Shown here: piece after piece, positions 1-4,965 of the stretch
Position numbering within the stretch: position 1 is the stretch's first letter
Layout of the letters: each line of letters starts with the position of its first letter
Assembly: GCA_038325665.1 (NCBI GenBank)
Contig: JBBQJF010000338.1
Span: 1-5,888, forward strand
Source: CAUJGQ01 sp038325665
GTDB lineage: Bacteria; Chloroflexota; Dehalococcoidia; CAUJGQ01
DNA length: 5,888 bases
Reading direction: 5' to 3'
Made by a program: the position numbers and the translations under genes
The notes under the pieces: model-generated
Seen by the model: the letters and a program-made list of their open reading frames with translations, nothing else
Databases searched by the model: none
Told to the model about the DNA's origin: nothing

Positions 1-1
1 C

Positions 2-187
2 GCGATCCCGGAGGGTGTGGACCGTACCCGGCTGCCGCTGTTCTTGTGCTTGGTCAAGGGCAAGCCACTGCTGACCACGATGCGCAAATGCAAGTTCTGC
101 CGCGAAACGAACTTGTGGTACCAGCCGCGCATCGACAGCCCGGACACGTTGCCGGTGCAGGGGAGTCATCCAGGCGAACGACAGTAG
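2..187 (+). CDS. 3' end of an unrecognised gene (61 codons, 5' end outside window)
   Basis: Reading frame 2 is open from the left window edge to a TAG at 185-187. By hand count about 51 of 61 codons end in G or C, which is strong coding support in this kind of genome and favours this frame over the overlapping frame-1 ORF that starts at 46. The fragment contains a hydrophobic stretch (LPLFLCLVKG), then a basic segment with a CxxC pair (MRKCKFCRETNLWYQPRI) and a polar C-terminal tail. The CxxC pair could be half of a zinc ribbon, but no second pair is visible, so this is only a possibility. An internal ATG at 80 would give a 35-residue product, but the strong codon bias upstream of it argues for a longer protein coming in from the left. 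The family is not recognised. It is on the opposite strand from the RiPP operon and probably unrelated to it. Confidence 0.6.
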   Translation, partial: AIPEGVDRTRLPLFLCLVKGKPLLTTMRKCKFCRETNLWYQPRIDSPDTLPVQGSHPGERQ

Positions 188-360
188 CCGCGCCCTCGCG
201 GCGGTGGCTGCCTTGTCGAAGCGGCCGCCCGAACGTCCACCCGAGCGGCGCCTGCCCGAGAGGCGTGCTCACGGGTCGTGCCAGGCCGCCGACGGCCGCG
301 CGGGTTGGCGCTCCGACCCGGACACGGACGGCTTCGGTCGGGACACGGAGGAAGCCACGG
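188..360. other. Non-coding gap upstream of the VOC gene
   Basis: These 173 bases separate the stop of the left-edge gene from the VOC gene and presumably hold the VOC promoter. No convincing -35/-10 pair was found. A short GC hairpin (GGCCG, CCGA loop, CGGCC, 284-297) is present, but it is weak and of a kind common in such GC-rich DNA. An open frame runs through from 46, but the true VOC start is better placed at 361. Confidence 0.4.
347..354 (+). promoter_or_regulatory. Shine-Dalgarno site fixing the VOC start at 361
   Basis: GGAGGAAG lies six bases before the ATG at 361. The alternative ATG at 409, where homology to the VOC fold begins, is preceded by a C-rich stretch with no Shine-Dalgarno match. 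Confidence 0.6.
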
Positions 361-771
361 ATGCCGACCGAGCCTGATCACGAACTGGCCCAACCCAACC
401 TCTCTCCCATGATCGAGTCGATCAGCGCGATCACGCTGGCGACGCGTGACATGGCGCGCGCCGTGCGGTTCTACCGCGCGCTCGGCTTCGAGTTGCATTA
501 CGGCGGCGACGCGGCGTCATTTACCAGCTTCGTGATCGGCTCCGGCTACCTCAACCTGATCGCCCAACCACCCGAACGCCAATGGTCGTGGTGGGGCCGG
601 GTCGTACTGTGGGTGTCGGATGTCGATGCGATGTACGCCCGCGCCGTCGCGGCCGGTCTGCATCCCGCGGCCTCGCCCCGAGACGCCGAATGGGGTGAGC
701 GCTACTTCCATCTGTCCGACCCGGACGGCCACGAACTCAGCTTCGCCCGGCCGCTCCCAGGGCGTCACTAA
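361..771 (+). CDS. VOC/glyoxalase-fold small protein
   Basis: This is a 136-residue protein of the vicinal oxygen chelate (VOC) superfamily, which includes glyoxalases, extradiol dioxygenases, fosfomycin/bleomycin resistance proteins and many uncharacterised members. The first beta-alpha half runs from about residue 17 (MIESISAITLATRDMARAV) through RFYRALGFEL (36-45). The second half carries VLWVSDVDAMYARAVAAGL (82-100) and the usual C-terminal signature WGERYFHLSDPDGHELSF (111-128), where E125 sits at a typical metal-ligand position. Length is normal for a single VOC module, with a short polar N-terminal extension. Start 361 is chosen for its Shine-Dalgarno site; ATG 409 would give a 120-residue protein starting right at the domain. 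The reaction and substrate cannot be told. It converges with the RiPP operon across a 213-base gap, so membership in that pathway is unlikely, although a resistance-type role cannot be excluded. Confidence 0.85.
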   Translation: MPTEPDHELAQPNLSPMIESISAITLATRDMARAVRFYRALGFELHYGGDAASFTSFVIGSGYLNLIAQPPERQWSWWGRVVLWVSDVDAMYARAVAAGLHPAASPRDAEWGERYFHLSDPDGHELSFARPLPGRH

Positions 772-984
772 ACTTCTACCGCGCGCTGAATTCCGGACGC
801 GTCAGGAAGGCTGGTCGTCGAGCCACGCTCACGAGTCCCCGCTTGTTGACGTAAGCGCTCAGCCATCAGTGCTCGGCGATCAGTCCGCCAGTGTACCGTC
901 AAGATATGCGGCCATCAGCGCCCGCGCTCGGGTGGTGAGCACGGACCATGGCCATCCGGTCGCCGGTGGCCGAGGGCTGAACGC
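772..984. other. Convergent intergenic region
   Basis: This gap lies between the stop of the VOC gene (+) and the stop of the M50 protease gene (-). Both strands were read for short genes. Only brief frames without a fitting Shine-Dalgarno site were seen, for example an 18-codon minus-strand frame from about 950. No frame ends in Cys followed by a stop, as a precursor of an AviCys peptide would. The only structure noted is the hairpin at 950-971. Confidence 0.5.
950..971 (-). terminator. Possible terminator hairpin at the end of the RiPP operon
   Basis: GGCCATCCGG (950-959), a TCG loop, and CCGGTGGCC (963-971) pair as a nine-base-pair GC-rich stem with one bulged base. It begins 13 bases after the stop codon of the M50 gene when read on the minus strand. 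There is no U-tract, so it is not a classic intrinsic terminator. Tail-less hairpins after operons are common in actinobacteria, but chance pairing in GC-rich DNA is also plausible. Confidence 0.35.
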
Positions 985-1722
985 CTATGTGTTGGCCATC
1001 ACACCGAATGGATCGGTGGTGCCGCGGCTGCCCGTCGCTCCGCCGAGGAGCGAGGATAGTCCGATCCCCATGATCGCCCAGCGCACGCGTCGCCGGCCGA
1101 TAAGTAGACCGAGCGCGACAAGCGCCACGCCGGCCGCTTGGCTCACTGCCCTCACGTTATGTGTCGCGCGGTCACGATCTCCGGTGACATGCCAGGAGAG
1201 GGCGCGCACCGCGACGCCTCCGTCCGCCGGCAGGCTGGGCGCCAGGTTGGCGGCCGTGAGAACCAGATTGGCGGTTGCGGTGAGGCCGAGGACCGCGCGT
1301 AGCGGACCATCCGGCAGCCAGCCAGCGGTTGCCGCCGCCGCCGCGGCCGTCGCCAGCGAAGTCGCCGGACCGGCCAGCACAAACGCCGCTTCCGAGGCCG
1401 GTGTTGGCGCACTCCTAGGGATGGTGGTGCCTCCGGCGAACGGCGCCACCACCATGGCGACTGGGTCGAGGCCGAGCCGGCGCGCCGCGAGCAGATGTCC
1501 GAATTCGTGGAGCGCGATCGAGGCGATGGTAACCAGCCCCGCCAACGTCGCCACGAAGCGGCGGCGAGCCGGTGGACTATCGGGATATGTGCGGTCCAAC
1601 CAGCGATCAGTCACGACCGCCACGCATCCAGCCATGAGAGCGCACGACCAATGTACCCATAGCTCCCAGCCGTGGTGAGAGCGCCACGTCCAGTAGCCCT
1701 CGCGAGATCGTTGTCCGGTCAT
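985..1722 (-). CDS. M50-family (site-2-type) intramembrane metalloprotease
   Basis: This 245-residue polytopic membrane protein belongs to the M50 zinc metalloproteases (S2P, SpoIVFB and RseP relatives), which cut substrates within the membrane. Visible signatures are VHWS at 23-26 near the N-terminus, the zinc site HEFGH at 72-76 inside a hydrophobic helix (H72 and H76 ligands, E73 catalytic), FAGGTT at 95-100, FVLAGP at 114-119, and NLAPSLPADGG at 159-169, the family's N-P-P-D-G motif, with D167 as third zinc ligand. About six membrane segments are predicted by eye (19-37, 56-84, 108-134, 142-164, 194-208, 213-230). No PDZ or CBS domain is present, so this is a minimal core protease. ATG 1722 is preferred because GGGAGGG lies seven bases upstream, although the frame stays open for 174 more codons with atypical composition. 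It is the last gene of the RiPP operon, 59 bases after the small membrane protein. Leader removal, release of a signalling factor, or self-protection are all possible roles; none is shown by the sequence. Confidence 0.9.
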   Translation of the reverse strand: MTGQRSREGYWTWRSHHGWELWVHWSCALMAGCVAVVTDRWLDRTYPDSPPARRRFVATLAGLVTIASIALHEFGHLLAARRLGLDPVAMVVAPFAGGTTIPRSAPTPASEAAFVLAGPATSLATAAAAAATAGWLPDGPLRAVLGLTATANLVLTAANLAPSLPADGGVAVRALSWHVTGDRDRATHNVRAVSQAAGVALVALGLLIGRRRVRWAIMGIGLSSLLGGATGSRGTTDPFGVMANT

Positions 1723-1729
1723 CGGTGTA

Positions 1730-1736
1730 CCCTCCC
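1730..1736 (-). promoter_or_regulatory. Shine-Dalgarno site for the M50 gene
   Basis: The minus strand reads GGGAGGG seven bases before ATG 1722. This picks that start over the much longer upstream open frame, which would overlap two other genes. Confidence 0.65.
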
Positions 1737-1781
1737 TATCCGGCCGGCGGCGGCATGGCCGTCCACCAGCAATCAACGAAC

Positions 1782-2135
1782 TCAGCGCATCCCGGCCCCG
1801 CGACGCCAGTAATGCAGCAGCGACGCCTTGCGCGCGATCCATCGGGCCAACGTCCGGAATATCCGCAACTCGGCCAATATCAGCGTCGCTACCCGCCGGG
1901 GCAGCACCTCCGCGAGACTGCTTTCGAGCGCGTCCCAGCCGTTCAGGCCGGCGGCGCGTTTCTGACGGACGCGGCGCCACACCGCGAGTAGTGTCGCTGC
2001 CGCAAACAGCCAGAAACCCGCTTCCACGGCGATGCTCAGCCAGATGGCTCGGGGTAGGTCTGCCGCCCCGTTGAAGCTCAGCGACACCAGAGTAGGTCCC
2101 AGCGCCAGTGGAGCGATCTGATACATGTGCATCAC
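1782..2135 (-). CDS. Small unrecognised membrane protein
   Basis: This 117-residue protein belongs to no family I recognise. The N-terminal half is hydrophobic, with a segment at about 5-20 (YQIAPLALGPTLVSLS) and a clear membrane helix at about 31-53 ending in WRRVRQKR, a positive patch that suggests a cytoplasmic C-terminus. The second half is amphipathic and basic: it starts with LNGWDALESSLAEVLP, then a helix LILAELRIFRTLARWIARK (85-103), and ends in WRRGAGMR. The GTG start at 2135 overlaps the stop of the decarboxylase gene (GTGA). GAGGAGG lies seven bases upstream, so the GTG fits better than the in-frame ATGs at 2132 or 2126. The coupling puts it firmly in the RiPP operon. Possible roles are immunity, membrane anchoring of the modification complex, or a partner or substrate of the M50 protease. 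It is unlikely to be the precursor: no leader/core layout is visible and there is no C-terminal Cys. Confidence 0.7.
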   Translation of the reverse strand: MMHMYQIAPLALGPTLVSLSFNGAADLPRAIWLSIAVEAGFWLFAAATLLAVWRRVRQKRAAGLNGWDALESSLAEVLPRRVATLILAELRIFRTLARWIARKASLLHYWRRGAGMR

Positions 2136-2743
2136 AGACGCGCCTCCTCGCGACGCGCCGTGGGTGCGACAGCGCGCAGGAAGTCCGCTGTCTCCCGCAG
2201 CACGGTGAAGATGTCCAACAGGGCGCCGGTCCCGATCTGACCATCGGAGATCGCCATCCCTTCGGCCGGAGCGAGCACCCGGTAGCCGTCGGCCATGAGC
2301 GTGGCGACGTTACGTTGTACCGCGGACTTTTCCCACATGACCTGGTTCATGGCCGGCACGAACACCACCGGGCACGCCGCCGCGACGATGCAGGTCGAGA
2401 CCAAGTCGTCGGCGATGCCGTGCGCCGCCTTGGCCAGCATATTGGCGGTGGCCGGCAGCACCAGCAGCACGTCGGCCCAGCCGGTCAGATCGAGGTGCGG
2501 TACGGTCCCGTCACAGGGCGACAGGTCACCGTCCACGACCACGGGCCGGCCGCAGGCGGCCGCCACGGCGCGCGGCGCTACCAGCGTCGCCGCCTGACGC
2601 GTGAGCACTGCCCGTACCTCGAGGTCGAGCATGCGCCGCATGACCGTCACGTACGGCGTCGCGGCCGTGGCAGCGATCGACCCGGTAATGGCAAGCAATA
2701 CCCGCTTGGCGGAAAAGTCCTTGGGTAGTTGATCGGTAAACAT
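2132..2743 (-). CDS. LanD/EpiD-type flavoprotein peptidyl-cysteine decarboxylase
   Basis: This 203-residue protein belongs to the homo-oligomeric flavin-containing Cys decarboxylase (HFCD) family. In RiPP pathways such enzymes (EpiD, MrsD, TvaF, CypD and others) oxidatively decarboxylate the C-terminal Cys of a precursor to a reactive thioenolate, the source of the AviCys ring. Family signatures in order are the flavin phosphate loop ITGSIAA (19-25), the active-site His in PHLDLTGWAD (H83, matching EpiD His67), PATANM (97-102, the PASANT motif), GIADDLV (109-115), PAMNQVMW (130-137, the PxMNxxMW motif), and a DGQIGTG stretch (167-173) in the substrate-clamp region. Length matches single-domain LanD-type enzymes. 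The CoaB half of a CoaBC protein is absent, which with the context argues against phosphopantothenoylcysteine decarboxylase. The Shine-Dalgarno site is excellent, and the gene sits 27 bases after the pseudokinase gene and overlaps the next gene. Confidence 0.92.
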   Translation of the reverse strand: MFTDQLPKDFSAKRVLLAITGSIAATAATPYVTVMRRMLDLEVRAVLTRQAATLVAPRAVAAACGRPVVVDGDLSPCDGTVPHLDLTGWADVLLVLPATANMLAKAAHGIADDLVSTCIVAAACPVVFVPAMNQVMWEKSAVQRNVATLMADGYRVLAPAEGMAISDGQIGTGALLDIFTVLRETADFLRAVAPTARREEARL

Positions 2744-2748
2744 GGCAA

Positions 2749-2754
2749 CCTCCT
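2749..2754 (-). promoter_or_regulatory. Strong Shine-Dalgarno site for the decarboxylase
   Basis: The minus strand reads AGGAGG five bases before ATG 2743. It lies in the only real gap (27 bases) among the first five operon genes, so this gene can be translated without coupling to the one before it. Confidence 0.65.
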
Positions 2755-2770
2755 GCCTCGGCGCGGCCCA

Positions 2771-3901
2771 TCAGCCGCCGACCATCCGCCGCGGCCCCTG
2801 GTCTGGGCAGAGCAAGCTATCCGCCGCCCGGAGCAGTCGAGCCACTTCTGGTCCCGGATCGCCGAAGTACCGCACAAAACGGGCCACATGCTCGACGATC
2901 TTCAGCGCCGCGAATTCCGCGGCGTGCTCCGCGAAGCCCTCGGGCAGAGTCGCGGCCGAGCGGGATACATACGCGTTGTAGAATTCGCGTGCCGCCATGC
3001 GTAGTCCGTGCTCGGCCGCCGCGTGGCGCATGCCGGCGGCGAACACCGCCAGTTCCATCAGCTCACCGATGAAGTAGCCGGCATCGTAGGCGGGCGGTCC
3101 GCTGGCCGCCTCCAGCCAGCCGGCCACATGGACCTCCGGCAATGCCGCGGACTCCGGTCGCGCATCGACCAGTATCTGGCCAGGAGCGTACCGACCGTGC
3201 AGCGTCGCGGGGTCCGGGTCTCGGTAGAAGCGGCGCACGCTCGCGATCAGCGCGGCGCGCAGTCGCGGAAACTCTGCCAATGTGTCACGCACGGACGCGG
3301 CGTCAGTGGTGAGGCCCGCGCCTATCAGACCGCGCACGCGTCGCGTCACATCGTTGGCGCGCGGCAGCGCCGGACGCGTGTGCGTCCCTCGGGATACCTC
3401 ATGGACGTCTCGGAGCGCGGCGCCGAGGCGGGCACATAGCGGCAGGAGCCACAACCAGTCCTGCCGCGGCGCCCCGCCCACGCCCAGGCCACGCAGGAGC
3501 ATGGCCGCGAACAGTTCGGCCCCCGCGCCAACCGGATAGGCGTACGTGGCCGGAGCTACCGGTACCGGAGCTACCAAGTACACCCCATCGCGGGGGGCGA
3601 CCGCCGAATTCGGTAATACGTTCGACGCGCGCATAACCCGTGTTGCGGCAGGCCTGAGCCGGCGGTCGCTCAGATACTGCACCCATACGCGGCTTTCGGC
3701 GCTTCCTTCGAGCAGCCACCACTCCACCGCGCCGCCTGCCATGTGATCGCGCTCGACCACGGCTTCGCCGCCGGCGGCCAGACCGGCCCGACGCAGGGCG
3801 ACCACGATGCGCTCAACGATGGCGATGGCGCCGCTGTCGTTCGGGACGTTCGGTGTCGCATTTACTAGCCGATTATTCAGCGACGTGGGTGCAGGTATCA
3901 T
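2771..3901 (-). CDS. APH-fold pseudokinase of the RiPP operon (TvaE/LxmX-like position)
   Basis: This 376-residue protein can be aligned by eye with the C-lobe of the kinase encoded at the right end of the operon. LGAALRDVHEV (159-169) matches the kinase's ALAGRLARCHGI, and VHVAGW through SGPPAYDAGYFIGEL (257-281) matches RFVDWELAGWGDPAWDVG. The catalytic loop HxDxxxxN has become HGRYAPGQ (235-242), so the catalytic Asp is Arg and the metal-binding Asn is Gln. The DFG-equivalent Asp is Gly261. In the N-lobe, RVWVQYL (71-77) may carry Gln75 where kinases have the ATP-binding Lys; that alignment is less sure. Phosphotransfer is therefore unlikely. Between a HopA1 gene and a LanD gene this is the place of TvaE in thioamitide clusters, and perhaps of the LxmX-type protein in class V lanthipeptide clusters; that homology is inferred. 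ATG 3901 overlaps the HopA1 stop (ATGA) and has GGAGAA five bases upstream; a 72-codon upstream extension would lie within the HopA1 gene. Confidence 0.82.
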   Translation of the reverse strand: MIPAPTSLNNRLVNATPNVPNDSGAIAIVERIVVALRRAGLAAGGEAVVERDHMAGGAVEWWLLEGSAESRVWVQYLSDRRLRPAATRVMRASNVLPNSAVAPRDGVYLVAPVPVAPATYAYPVGAGAELFAAMLLRGLGVGGAPRQDWLWLLPLCARLGAALRDVHEVSRGTHTRPALPRANDVTRRVRGLIGAGLTTDAASVRDTLAEFPRLRAALIASVRRFYRDPDPATLHGRYAPGQILVDARPESAALPEVHVAGWLEAASGPPAYDAGYFIGELMELAVFAAGMRHAAAEHGLRMAAREFYNAYVSRSAATLPEGFAEHAAEFAALKIVEHVARFVRYFGDPGPEVARLLRAADSLLCPDQGPRRMVGG

Positions 3902-4965
3902 GGCAGTTCTCCAATCATCTGGGCAGGAACCTCGAACTCGGCCGAGCCTGGGTTGAGGTGTGGGGCGTCGAGTGAAATCCGCTCGGTCGCAAACGCGGAC
4001 AGCACGGCGTCGAGACGACCCGAGGCGGAATTGTGTTTTTGCAACGCGGCCTCGACCAAGCCGCGGGCGATCAGCCGCGAGCGGTGCTGCCCGAAGCTGG
4101 TGCGCTCGCCGCTCCACGGTGGTTCGTCGGCCAGTCCCAGTCCCGGCCGCACCGGTCGGGTAAAGGCCGGCACACCCGGGCGCACCGCGTCCCCCAATGC
4201 CTCGTGTGCTCGGATCACGAGCGGGCAGGCGCGGTCGAACTCAGCGCGCGGCAGGTAGAGCACGGCGGCATCCGGACGGGTGTACGCGGCAGGATCGTTC
4301 AGCGCCTTGAATATGAATGGAATTTGCAGCTCTCCCAGTCCCCGCGTTAGTTTCGTGATCAAGACAGGCGCCCCCGCGGGGAGCAGATGGAAGTACCAGC
4401 GGACCAGCGGCGCTTCCCGCGGCGGCGGTCCCGCCGAGCTGATGGCCGCGTAGAAGCCGGCCATGGCGTACGGCCGGTCCTTCGGGAAGCGCACCGCCAC
4501 TGATGTGCCGGCGGCGATCGGCTGCCCGCCGGCGGAGGCGATCTGGTCCGGCCGCGCGCTCAGTGACAGCCGCCCCTTGTGCACGACGTGGGCGTCGTCG
4601 GTAGTTGACGGTAATCTAATGACGGTCCAGCCGGCATCGAAATAGCCGGCGCCCGTGTTGGCCTCACGCAGGGCACGGCCGAACCGCGCATCCTCTCGCT
4701 GCGCGATCAGCGCCGGCTCGGCCTCGACGCGGGGGGATCCATCCGCGGCCCGCGGGTCATCCAGGTAGTAGCGTCCGTAGATCAGGCCGGTGAGGGCGCG
4801 GACGAGCGCCCGCGATGATTCCTCGGCATCCGCGGCAGGAATTCGACGGCGACCAAGCTCGATGTGCTCATACCGGGCCGGCGACAGCACCCGTGTCTCG
4901 CGGGTGATGCGCGCGAGCATCTCCCGGTGCGGGTTAGTGATCGCTCGAACGGTGTGATGGCTCAT
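3898..4965 (-). CDS. HopA1-family protein, probable phospho-Ser/Thr lyase of RiPP maturation
   Basis: This 355-residue protein resembles the HopA1 family, named after a Pseudomonas type III effector but widespread in actinobacterial RiPP clusters (TvaD, LxmY). In class V lanthipeptide synthesis members are thought to eliminate phosphate from phosphorylated Ser/Thr to give dehydroalanine/dehydrobutyrine. Recognisable blocks in order are LIYGRYYLDD (61-70), LREANTGAGYFDAGW (99-113), VVHKGRLSL (127-135), AVRFPKDRPYAMAGFYAAIS (157-176), RWYFHLLPAG (189-198), LQIPFIFKALNDPAAYTR (213-230), DAAVLYLPRAEF (232-243), and LAD-PPWSGERTSFGQHRSRLIARGL (278-303). K130, H193 and K220 are candidate lyase residues by analogy with phosphothreonine lyases; this was not verified. 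ATG 4965 overlaps the kinase stop (ATGA), with GGGAGG eight bases upstream; the 69 upstream in-frame codons lie within the kinase gene. It probably acts directly after the kinase on the precursor, in the cytoplasm. Confidence 0.88.
   Translation of the reverse strand: MSHHTVRAITNPHREMLARITRETRVLSPARYEHIELGRRRIPAADAEESSRALVRALTGLIYGRYYLDDPRAADGSPRVEAEPALIAQREDARFGRALREANTGAGYFDAGWTVIRLPSTTDDAHVVHKGRLSLSARPDQIASAGGQPIAAGTSVAVRFPKDRPYAMAGFYAAISSAGPPPREAPLVRWYFHLLPAGAPVLITKLTRGLGELQIPFIFKALNDPAAYTRPDAAVLYLPRAEFDRACPLVIRAHEALGDAVRPGVPAFTRPVRPGLGLADEPPWSGERTSFGQHRSRLIARGLVEAALQKHNSASGRLDAVLSAFATERISLDAPHLNPGSAEFEVPAQMIGELP
3907..3912 (-). promoter_or_regulatory. Shine-Dalgarno site fixing the pseudokinase start
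   Basis: The minus strand reads GGAGAA five bases before ATG 3901, inside the last codons of the HopA1 gene. It supports this start over an in-frame ATG at 4117. Confidence 0.6.

Noticed and set aside
46..360. A 105-codon N-terminal extension of the VOC protein
   Set aside because: The extension is Arg/Pro/Ala-rich with no domain character and overlaps the better-supported frame-2 coding end at 2-187. ATG 361 has a good Shine-Dalgarno site.
620..1678. A 352-codon open frame on the + strand
   Set aside because: It overlaps the VOC gene in another frame and runs antisense through the M50 gene, whose zinc motifs are unmistakable. Its translation is low-complexity Ala/Arg/Ser/Pro, typical of antisense frames in GC-rich DNA.
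1723..2244. A 174-codon N-terminal extension of the M50 protease
   Set aside because: It would run through the small membrane protein gene and into the decarboxylase gene. Its composition is atypical, and ATG 1722 has its own Shine-Dalgarno site.
2108..2728. A 206-codon + strand frame antisense to the decarboxylase
   Set aside because: The translation is His/Arg/Gly-rich with no recognisable domain, while the opposite strand carries the full LanD motif set and a perfect Shine-Dalgarno site.
2132..2743. Coenzyme A biosynthesis (phosphopantothenoylcysteine decarboxylase)
   Set aside because: The same fold and motifs occur there, but this protein lacks the fused CoaB synthetase domain usual in bacteria and sits within a RiPP operon.
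3898..4965. A type III secretion effector, as the HopA1 name might suggest
   Set aside because: No type III secretion genes or effector-like context are present. The neighbours are RiPP modification enzymes, and HopA1-family proteins in actinobacteria occur with kinases and LanD enzymes.
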